Below, one piece after another: positions 6,004 to 11,541 of a stretch of DNA of 11,541 nucleotides. A program made the position numbers and the translations under genes. The notes beneath the pieces were generated by a model. The model was given only the letters and a program-made list of their open reading frames with translations, was not told where the DNA came from and did not search any database. This DNA comes from Clostridiales bacterium (GTDB lineage: Bacteria; Bacillota; Clostridia; Oscillospirales; Oscillospiraceae), in contig JAJQAS010000107.1 in assembly GCA_021203685.1 (NCBI GenBank), positions 1 through 11,541 of the forward strand, read 5' to 3'. Position 1 is the first letter of the stretch; each line of letters begins with the position of its first letter.

Positions 6004-6046
6004 GTTCCTTTCCGGGGAAACCTGATTGTATCCAAAGGAAAGGAAC
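6004..6046 (+). promoter_or_regulatory. Inverted repeat that would hide the spoVAC ribosome binding site
   Basis: GTTCCTTTCC (6004-6013) is perfectly complementary to GGAAAGGAAC (6037-6046), which is itself the Shine-Dalgarno region of spoVAC (start 6055). The loop is 23 nt. A small alternative pairing of TTTCC with GGAAA (6009-6020) would free the ribosome site. In mRNA this would reduce spoVAC initiation until opened. No known riboswitch class is recognised. Confidence 0.5.
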
Positions 6047-6054
6047 TGACCCAT

Positions 6055-6492
6055 ATGGATATGACAAATCAGGAGTTTGGCCAGCTGGTCAACCGCAAAA
6101 GTGCCCCCTCCCCCCTGGGGAAGAACCTCTGTCTGGCCTTTCTGGTGGGCGGGGGCATCTGCTGTGTGGGGCAGGCCCTCCAACTGTTCTGGCAGAGCTT
6201 TGGCCTGAACCAGCAGGATGCGGGGACCTGCGTCACCATCTCACTGATTTTCCTCTCCGCCCTGTTCACAGGGCTGAACGTCTACGACAAGCTGGCCAAG
6301 CACGCCGGAGCGGGAACGCTGGTGCCGGTGACGGGCTTCGCCAACTCCATCGTCAGCCCGGCCATGGAGTTCAAGAGCGAGGGCTTCATCACCGGCATGG
6401 CCGCCAAGATGTTCACCATCGCCGGGCCGGTACTGGTGTTCGGCATTGGCTCCAGCGTCCTCTACGGGGTGCTGCTGGCGCTGTTCCGTTGA
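6055..6492 (+). CDS. spoVAC: Stage V sporulation protein AC (SpoVAC), orphan copy
   Basis: This 145-residue membrane protein matches SpoVAC in length and pattern. A polar N-terminus of about 25 residues is followed by AFLVGGGICCVGQ, a second span near residues 58-75 with FTGLNVYDKL, then the hallmark HAGAGTLVPVTGFANSI, AMEFKSEGF and a last hydrophobic span. The N-terminal extension and the FANS and KSEGF stretches separate it from SpoVAE. SpoVA proteins sit in the spore inner membrane and move dipicolinic acid; SpoVAC of B. subtilis behaves as a mechanosensitive channel. AGGAAAGGA lies 10 nt before the ATG; a second ATG two codons later is worse spaced. Odd points are that spoVAD and spoVAE, the usual next genes, are absent here and that the ribosome site is sequestered. 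A second, complete spoVA operon may exist elsewhere. Confidence 0.93.
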   Translation: MDMTNQEFGQLVNRKSAPSPLGKNLCLAFLVGGGICCVGQALQLFWQSFGLNQQDAGTCVTISLIFLSALFTGLNVYDKLAKHAGAGTLVPVTGFANSIVSPAMEFKSEGFITGMAAKMFTIAGPVLVFGIGSSVLYGVLLALFR

Positions 6493-6606
6493 GCTGTTAG
6501 CTATTCGTTTTGGCTTTATTGATGATTCCGTTGAATCAGCTTAATCGGCGGTTTTGCCCCGTTTGGTACAAGTTCTTCATGGAGAACTACAATTTGGTAA
6601 CTGACC

Positions 6607-6668
6607 ACCCCTCTTGCCTCCCCTGAAAGGGGAGGAGGGCCGCCGCCTTTAGGCGGTGGCGGAGGGGT
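6607..6668. repeat. GC-rich three-way-junction intergenic repeat
   Basis: Three stems nest without a gap in logic. An outer stem pairs ACCCCTC (6607-6613) with GAGGGGT (6662-6668). One inner hairpin pairs CCTCCCCT (6617-6624) with AGGGGAGG (6628-6635). A second pairs GCCGCCGCC (6639-6647) with GGCGGTGGC (6652-6660) over a TTTA loop, with one G-U. I recall similar dispersed CCTCCCCT/AGGGGAGG elements from Faecalibacterium and relatives; that is memory, not a search. The rest of 6493-6745 holds a small AGTTCT/AGAACT hairpin (6571-6588) flanked by TTTGGTA direct repeats, and no gene that I can support. Confidence 0.8.
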
Positions 6669-6745
6669 TTCTAACGCAGGGCTGAGTAAAAGGGATAACC
6701 AAAGACGCTAACAGCCAATGGCTTTTTTCAGAAACGAGGCAATTT

Positions 6746-7387
6746 ATGTACTTATTCGACCTGGACGGCACCCTGATCGACTCCGCCGGAGTGTGGCGAA
6801 AAATTGACGTGGACTTTCTTGCCAGCCGGGGCTTCCCCTGGACCGAGGAATACAACCAGGTGGTCATCCACAGCATTTTTCCCCTGGCCGCCCAGTTCAC
6901 AAAGGAATACTGCCACATCCCCGACTCCGTGGAAGACATCATAGAGGAGTGGCGGCGCATGGCCCTGACGGAGTACCGGGACAACATCCCCCTGAAACCT
7001 CATGTCCGGGCCTTTCTGGACCAGTGCGCGGGGGAGGGGAGGACCATGGCCATTTACACCTCCTGTGATCCGGTGCTGTGTCAGGCTGCACTGCATCACC
7101 ACGGCATTGCGCATTATTTCGCCCAGATCGTCTACGCCAGCGACCTGGGCATGGAGAAGCGTTCTCCCGCCGCTTTCGCCGCCGCGCTGGAGCGGCTGGG
7201 CGTCCGGCCGGAGGACTGCCGGTTCTTTGATGACTCCCCCGTCTCCTGCGCCGGGGCCAAGGCCGCAGGGATGACTGTCACCGGCGTCTACGACTCCCTC
7301 TTCGCCGCCCGGGAGGAGGAGATGCGGCGGCTGTGCCACGCCTACATCCGGGATTTTTCCGAACTGCTGACCCAGATGGAGGGGTAA
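6746..7387 (+). CDS. HAD superfamily hydrolase (beta-phosphoglucomutase/phosphatase-like)
   Basis: This 213-residue soluble protein has all four HAD motifs: FDLDGT with the nucleophile Asp5 and Asp7, Thr105 in IYTSCD, Lys138 in MEKRSP, and FDDS with Asp162-Asp163. The gap of nearly 100 residues between motifs I and II is a helical C1 cap (about residues 15-80), as in beta-phosphoglucomutase, phosphoglycolate phosphatase and related sugar phosphatases. The Lys in motif III is followed by Arg-Ser-Pro rather than the common Lys-Pro. The ribosome site is modest (GAGG, 6 nt before the ATG). It lies 115 bp upstream of an alpha-galactosidase gene on the same strand with no terminator between, so read-through is likely and a sugar-phosphate substrate is plausible, but the substrate cannot be fixed from sequence. 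Confidence 0.88.
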   Translation: MYLFDLDGTLIDSAGVWRKIDVDFLASRGFPWTEEYNQVVIHSIFPLAAQFTKEYCHIPDSVEDIIEEWRRMALTEYRDNIPLKPHVRAFLDQCAGEGRTMAIYTSCDPVLCQAALHHHGIAHYFAQIVYASDLGMEKRSPAAFAAALERLGVRPEDCRFFDDSPVSCAGAKAAGMTVTGVYDSLFAAREEEMRRLCHAYIRDFSELLTQMEG

Positions 7388-7442
7388 CACACAACGCCAG
7401 TTTTGCCGCCCATTTTTCCATATACTTTTCCCTTCGTTTCAG

Positions 7443-7448
7443 TATAAT
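7443..7448 (+). promoter_or_regulatory. Possible -10 box for the alpha-galactosidase gene
   Basis: TATAAT at 7443-7448 lies 54 bp before the GH36 start. I see no good -35; TATACT at 7421-7426 (16-bp spacing) is the nearest. A weak -35 would fit an activator-dependent promoter, which is common for alpha-galactosidase genes, but no activator gene is in view. Confidence 0.4.
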
Positions 7449-7502
7449 GAGAACCATTCAGACGGCAAATCGACCCGCCGCCAGGAAAACGGGGGATTTT
7501 TT

Positions 7503-9689
7503 ATGTCGATCGTATTCAACAAAACCAAATGGACCTTTACGCTCCAGACACGCAATTCCTCTTATCAGCTGCAAATCGGAAATCTGAACTACTTAATGCA
7601 CCTCTATTACGGCCCGTCCCTGACGGACGAGGACCTGTCTTACCAAATCATGCAGTATGACCGGGGGTTCTCCGGCAACCCTTACGACTCCCGGTATCAG
7701 CGCACCTTCTCGCTGGATGCCCAGCCCCAGGAGTTTCCCACCCAGCAGCAGGGGGATTTCCGGGTGCCCTCCATCCAGGTGGTCAACGCCGACGGCAGCC
7801 GCGCCTTTGACGGGCGGTTCCAGTCCTACCAAATCAGCGATGGAAAGTATCGGCTGGAGAGTCTGCCCACTTGCTTCGCCACCGAGAATGACCACGTCCA
7901 GACCTTGGAAATTCTGCTGGAGGACGCCGTCAGCAAGGTGCAGGTGACGCTGCTCTACGCCGTCTTTGAGGAGGCGGACATCATCACTCGCGCCGTCAAA
8001 GTCACCAACGGCGGAGCGGGGACTATCCACCTCCAGCGCATTATGTCCGCCTGCCTGGACTTCCTCAACGGGGCGGGATACGACCTCATCAGCTTTCCCG
8101 GCCGGTACGGTCAGGAACGGCAGGTGGAGCGGCAAAAGCTGACCCACCACGTCCACACCATCCAGTCCGTCCGGGGCACCTCCTCCCACCAGCAGAACCC
8201 CTTCCTCATCCTCTGCGACCACGACGCCACCGAGGACTGCGGCGACTGCTACGGTATGGCCTTTCTGTACTCCGGCAGCTTTCTGGCGGAGGTGGAGCTG
8301 GACCAGTACGACCAGCTTCGGGTGCTGATGGGCATCCACCCCAAGCAGTTCGACTTCGCCCTGGCCCCCGGGGAGAGCTTCGAGGGGCCGGAGGTGCTGA
8401 TGGTCTTCTCCCAGCAGGGACTGACCGGCCTCTCCCACCTGTACCACGATTTTTTCCGAACCAACCTCTGCAGGAGCAAGTATATGCGGGAGACCCGCCC
8501 CATCCTCATCAACACCTGGGAAGCCGCCTTCATGGACTTCGACGACCGGAAGCTGGTGGAGATCGCCAAATCCGCCCAGCAGCTTGGCGTGGATTTGCTG
8601 GTGATGGACGACGGCTGGTTCGGCAAGCGGGACGACGACAACTCCGGCCTGGGCGACTGGGTGGTGAACACCAATAAAATCAAATGCGGTCTGAACACCC
8701 TTGTGGAGCAGATCAACGACCTGGGGATGCAGTTCGGTATCTGGTTCGAGCCGGAGATGGTCTCCGAGGACTCCGACCTCTACCGCGCGCATCCGGACTG
8801 GGTGATGGAGATCCCCGGCCGCCACGCCGTCCGCAGCCGGAACCAGCTGGTGCTGGACCTGACCCGCCGGGACGTGCAGGATTACCTCATCCGCTCCGTG
8901 AACCAGGTGCTGGACAGCGCCAACATCGTCTATATGAAGTGGGACATCAACCGTTCCATCACCGACATCTGGTCCAACGCCCTGCCCCCGGAGCGGCAGG
9001 GAGAGGTCTACCACCGCTACGTGCTGGGCCTGTACCGGGTGATGGACCGCATCATCAACACCCACCCGGACATCCTCTTTGAAGGCTGCTCCGGCGGCGG
9101 CGGGCGGTACGACCCGGCCATGCTGACCTTCTACCCCCAGTATTGGGTGTCTGACAACACCAAGCCCCTGGACCGGCTCAAGCTCCACTACGGCACGTCC
9201 TTCCTCTATCCTGTCAGCTCCATGGGCGCGCACGTCTCCGAGTCCAGCCCCCATGTGCCGCTGAAAACCAAGGCGGTCATCTCCATGTGCGGCACCTTTG
9301 GCTACGAGCTGGACGCCACCCACCTCAACGCCGACGAGATCGCCGTCTGCCGGGAGCAGACAGAATTGTTCCGCACCTATTACCCCATCATTTTCTTCGG
9401 GGACTACTACCGGCTGTCCGACCCCTTCCAGCCGGGGAACTTCACCGCCTGGATGTCCGTGACCAAGGACCGCTCCGCCGCCCTGGTCAGCGTGGTCGTC
9501 ACCAACCTGACGGTCAACGGCCCCCAGGAGTACCTGCATCTGAAAGGGCTGGACCCCAAACGCCGTTACCGGGTGGGAGACAGGAATCTGCTGCTCTCCG
9601 GCGCGGCGCTGATGCACGCCGGGCTGCCCATCCCCAGAGAGGTGCCGGAATTTTCCTCCATGCAGTTCCACCTAGAGGCAGTGGATTGA
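7503..9689 (+). CDS. Alpha-galactosidase, glycoside hydrolase family 36
   Basis: This 728-residue enzyme hydrolyses terminal alpha-1,6-galactose from raffinose-family oligosaccharides and melibiose. Length and layout match the tetrameric GH36 enzymes (AgaA of Geobacillus, about 729 residues): an N-terminal beta-supersandwich to about residue 330, a catalytic (beta/alpha)8 barrel (about 331-650) and a C-terminal beta sheet. Active-site motifs are VMDDGWFG (367-374), the nucleophile Asp481 in KWDINR, CSGGGGRYD with Cys529, and the acid/base Asp551 in WVSDNT. Nucleophile and acid/base are 70 residues apart, the spacing I recall for AgaA. There is no signal peptide, so it acts in the cytoplasm on imported sugar. 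GGGGGA lies 6 nt before the ATG. No sugar transporter is in the window, so uptake must be encoded elsewhere. SDNT is followed by Lys where many homologues have Asp, a small difference near the active site. Confidence 0.96.
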   Translation: MSIVFNKTKWTFTLQTRNSSYQLQIGNLNYLMHLYYGPSLTDEDLSYQIMQYDRGFSGNPYDSRYQRTFSLDAQPQEFPTQQQGDFRVPSIQVVNADGSRAFDGRFQSYQISDGKYRLESLPTCFATENDHVQTLEILLEDAVSKVQVTLLYAVFEEADIITRAVKVTNGGAGTIHLQRIMSACLDFLNGAGYDLISFPGRYGQERQVERQKLTHHVHTIQSVRGTSSHQQNPFLILCDHDATEDCGDCYGMAFLYSGSFLAEVELDQYDQLRVLMGIHPKQFDFALAPGESFEGPEVLMVFSQQGLTGLSHLYHDFFRTNLCRSKYMRETRPILINTWEAAFMDFDDRKLVEIAKSAQQLGVDLLVMDDGWFGKRDDDNSGLGDWVVNTNKIKCGLNTLVEQINDLGMQFGIWFEPEMVSEDSDLYRAHPDWVMEIPGRHAVRSRNQLVLDLTRRDVQDYLIRSVNQVLDSANIVYMKWDINRSITDIWSNALPPERQGEVYHRYVLGLYRVMDRIINTHPDILFEGCSGGGGRYDPAMLTFYPQYWVSDNTKPLDRLKLHYGTSFLYPVSSMGAHVSESSPHVPLKTKAVISMCGTFGYELDATHLNADEIAVCREQTELFRTYYPIIFFGDYYRLSDPFQPGNFTAWMSVTKDRSAALVSVVVTNLTVNGPQEYLHLKGLDPKRRYRVGDRNLLLSGAALMHAGLPIPREVPEFSSMQFHLEAVD

Positions 9690-9710
9690 CCCGCCCCTGA
9701 AAAAGAAGCA

Positions 9711-9754
9711 AAAAATACCTGACCTGGCTCATTTTTGCCCGGTCAGGTATTTTT
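9711..9754. terminator. Terminator after alpha-galactosidase (bidirectional)
   Basis: A perfect 14-bp stem counting the A/T tracts (9711-9724 with 9741-9754) has a 16-nt loop. The A run on the left and T run on the right let it work in either direction, so it may also stop MATE read-through from the minus strand. Confidence 0.92.
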
Positions 9755-9755
9755 A

Positions 9756-9897
9756 ATGTGCAATTTGTATTTAGCAATTCCGGGTTTGAAACAGTATCCG
9801 CTGCGGAATGGCTTTTGGCAAACTCCGGCTGCGCAGCGAAATAACAGAAATGCGAAAGTGATATGGAAACGGCTAAAAATCCAGCTTAATTGCACAT
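9756..9897. repeat. 142-bp segment bounded by perfect 10-bp inverted repeats
   Basis: ATGTGCAATT (9756-9765) is matched by AATTGCACAT (9888-9897). A related pair, AGCAATT (9773-9779) and AATTGCT (9902-9908), overlaps it. Between them lie small palindromes (CCGCTGCGG and GCTGCGCAGC) and no ORF that I can support. Size and ends suit a small non-autonomous element, but no target duplication is visible. Confidence 0.4.
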
Positions 9898-9914
9898 CGC
9901 TAATTGCTCATTAT

Positions 9915-11270
9915 TTATTGTTTATTGCCCCAAACACCCTTCCTTCTCAGTTCTCGCACCGTCATACACGCGGCGTAGGCCGTGGCGGCCAGCTCCGCCA
10001 CCCAGAAGGCGTACCAGGCGTACCCCACGCCGAACAGACGGGCCAACAGCCAGATCCCCGGCACCAGCAGGATGAACTGCCGGATGGCGGTGCCCAGCAT
10101 ATTCACCACGCCGTTTCCCAGGCCGGACAGGGAGTAGCCCAAAATCATGGTGGTGGAGGCGAAGGCAAAGGTGGGGGAGATGATGCGCAGGGCGGGGACG
10201 CCCAGGGCCAGCATGGTGTCGCTGGCGGAGAAGATGGACAGCAGCTGGGAGGGGAAGGCCCAGAAAATCACCGTCATCACCAGGGAGATGACCCAGGAGA
10301 CGGGCAGGACGACTTTGAACAGCGCCAGGATGCGGTCCTTCCGGTCCGCGCCGTAGCTGTACCCCACGATGGGGATGGCGGCCTGGCCCAGGCCGTTCAT
10401 GGGCATGAACAGGAAGTTTTGCAGTTTGTAATACACCCCGAAGAAGGCCACTGCCGTGGAGGAGTAGGAGATGAGGATGGCGTTGACCGCCGTTACCATG
10501 ATGCTGCCCAGAGCCTGGGTAATGATGGTGGGCAGGCCCACGGTGTAAATTTGCCCCAGCACCTGGCCGTTGAACCGGAACCCCTTCAGGCTGACGTTGA
10601 CCATGGGGTTGTGGAAGTGGTTGAGCAGGACGGCGGCGGCGCCGGAGGCCCACTGGCCGATGACGGTGGCGATGGCTGCCCCCCGGATGCCCATGGCGGG
10701 CAGACCCAGCAGACCGAAAATCAGGATGGGGTCGAGAATCAGGTTGGTCACCGCGCCGATGATGAGGGAGACCATGCTGTCAAAGGTGTTGCCCACGGAC
10801 TGCAAAAACCGCTGGAACATGGTGCCAATGAAGGTACCCGCGCAGAACAGCATACAGATCCACAGGTACTGGCGGCAGTAGGCCCCGATGACAGCGTCAG
10901 AGGTGAACATCCCCACGAACCAGCCGGTGCAGGTCACGCCCAGCAGCAGGAACACCGCCATGCCTGCCAGGGCCAGCAGCATACCGGTGGTGGCGATGTT
11001 GGTGGTGCGCTCGTACTGCTTCGCGCCCACGCTGCGGGACAGCAGGGCGTTGATGCCCACGCTGGTGCCCACGGACACGGCGATCATCAAAATTTGCACC
11101 GGGTAGGCCAGGGAAACGGCGGTCAGCGCGTCCTCACCGATTTGGGCCACAAAGATGCTGTCCACGATGTTGTAAAGTGACTGCACCAGCAGCGAGATCA
11201 TCAGGGGCAGTGACATATTCAATACCAGATGGGGCATTGGCATGGATTCCATTTTGTTGTTTTCTTTCAT
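9915..11270 (-). CDS. MATE family multidrug/drug-sodium antiporter
   Basis: This is a 451-residue inner-membrane protein with twelve predicted spans in two six-span halves, the length of S. aureus MepA. The start is placed at the ATG at 11270 because AAGGAG (11281-11276) sits 5 nt upstream and the protein then begins with a short polar stretch and PLMISLLVQSLYNIVDSIFV, typical of the MATE first helix. Upstream in-frame sequence reads across the promoter and leader. Other family patterns are GTSVGINALLSRSVGAKQ (first half), FQRFLQSVGNT and NLILDPILIF (linker region), and the second-half GLGQAAIPIVGYSYGA, the counterpart of the first-half motif. MATE proteins export cationic drugs or metabolites in exchange for Na+ or H+; the substrate is not readable. 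The gene is alone in its unit with a structured leader. The TAA is next to the inverted-repeat segment. Confidence 0.94.
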   Translation of the reverse strand: MKENNKMESMPMPHLVLNMSLPLMISLLVQSLYNIVDSIFVAQIGEDALTAVSLAYPVQILMIAVSVGTSVGINALLSRSVGAKQYERTTNIATTGMLLALAGMAVFLLLGVTCTGWFVGMFTSDAVIGAYCRQYLWICMLFCAGTFIGTMFQRFLQSVGNTFDSMVSLIIGAVTNLILDPILIFGLLGLPAMGIRGAAIATVIGQWASGAAAVLLNHFHNPMVNVSLKGFRFNGQVLGQIYTVGLPTIITQALGSIMVTAVNAILISYSSTAVAFFGVYYKLQNFLFMPMNGLGQAAIPIVGYSYGADRKDRILALFKVVLPVSWVISLVMTVIFWAFPSQLLSIFSASDTMLALGVPALRIISPTFAFASTTMILGYSLSGLGNGVVNMLGTAIRQFILLVPGIWLLARLFGVGYAWYAFWVAELAATAYAACMTVRELRRKGVWGNKQ

Positions 11271-11294
11271 AACGTCTCCTTGTATCGTGACAGA

Positions 11295-11364
11295 TAAAAT
11301 ACACCCGGCAAACGGTTTCGCTTTTTGACGCTGGTCCGTTACGCCGGGGATACCTTCTATTTTA
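11295..11364 (-). promoter_or_regulatory. Imperfect long hairpin in the MATE leader
   Basis: On the minus strand CCGGCGTAACGG (11347-11336) pairs with CCGTTTGCCGG (11315-11305) with a small bulge over a 20-nt loop. An outer TAAAATA (11364-11358) and TATTTTA (11301-11295) are also complementary, though the first overlaps the -10 box. The inner stem lies in the 5' leader, about 35 nt before the MATE start. It is not followed by a real U tract, so it does not look like a simple attenuator. I do not recognise a known riboswitch. Confidence 0.5.
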
Positions 11365-11386
11365 CTCCGTTTTCCCGTTTTTTCAA
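11359..11386 (-). promoter_or_regulatory. SigA promoter of the MATE gene
   Basis: On the minus strand the -35 is TTGAAA (11386-11381) and the -10 is TAAAAT (11364-11359), with a 16-bp spacer. Transcription would start near 11352, giving a leader of about 82 nt. Beyond it, 11387-11541 shows only a perfect palindrome ATTTCATGAAAT (11467-11478) and no gene. Confidence 0.65.
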
Positions 11387-11541
11387 CCTTTTTTTGTCCG
11401 CAGATTTTCCGGCTGCACTGAGCGGAATCGTGCAACTTCGGCAAAATTCTTCTGTAAAACCGTTTTATTTCATGAAATTTCACGGCAAAAGGCGATGAGA
11501 AACTGACATTTTTATATTGCAATTCTGGCGACTATTCGATA

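Noticed and set aside
5989..6054. SigG promoter for spoVAC
   Set aside because: CATACTT at 6000 region resembles part of a SigG -10, but no matching -35 lies at the right distance.
7593..9671. Minus-strand ORF of 692 codons
   Set aside because: It is antisense to the GH36 gene, has repetitive Val/Gly/His/Gln composition, and no ribosome site or domain.
9735..11180. Plus-strand ORF of 481 codons
   Set aside because: It starts inside the terminator after the galactosidase gene and then runs antisense to the MATE gene, with low-complexity Gly/Gln/His composition.
11271..11522. 84-codon N-terminal extension of the MATE protein
   Set aside because: It would cross the promoter and hairpin leader; the ATG at 11270 has AAGGAG and gives the normal family length.
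1..11541. CRISPR array, toxin-antitoxin pair or phage-defence operon
   Set aside because: No regularly spaced repeats are visible, and apart from the HNH fragment there are no nuclease, toxin or defence genes.

Overview
The window looks like chromosome of an anaerobic, spore-forming Clostridia species, most like the gut Oscillospiraceae. The reasons are a clear SpoVAC sporulation protein, high-GC coding regions rich in GCC, CTG and GGC codons with AT-rich spacers, AAGGAG-type ribosome sites, near-consensus SigA promoters, and a GC-rich three-way-junction intergenic repeat of a kind I recall from that group. The species assignment is inference.

Region 1-3600 looks accessory. It holds the 3' part of a C-type-lectin-like protein gene that ends in a strong terminator. 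A likely two-gene operon follows, encoding a polytopic membrane transporter and an M20 zinc metallopeptidase, with an extended -10 promoter overlapping nested inverted repeats. The 3' end of the peptidase gene runs into a truncated HNH endonuclease gene read in the -1 frame. That fragment keeps its whole zinc/HNH core but has no start codon, and the last residues of the peptidase are an out-of-frame reading of it. The block stops just before the 3' end of a tRNA-Arg(CCG) gene on the minus strand, which has its own promoter and terminator.

Region 3680-6500 looks more like core genome. A small Smr-domain protein gene diverges from the tRNA gene and converges with alaA (alanine/pyruvate transaminase, minus strand), with a bidirectional terminator between them. 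Divergent from alaA is a 33-codon threonine-rich ORF with its own promoter, then an orphan spoVAC whose ribosome binding site lies in a perfect 10-bp inverted repeat. No spoVAD or spoVAE follows.

Region 6500-9760 holds the three-way-junction repeat, a HAD-family phosphatase, and a complete GH36 alpha-galactosidase closed by a strong terminator. Region 9756-11541 holds a possible small inverted-repeat element and a MATE efflux transporter on the minus strand, whose roughly 80-nt leader contains a long imperfect hairpin.

No complete novel multi-gene system is evident. The strongest unexpected signals are the peptidase/HNH junction, the structured spoVAC leader with its upstream mini-ORF, and the structured MATE leader.
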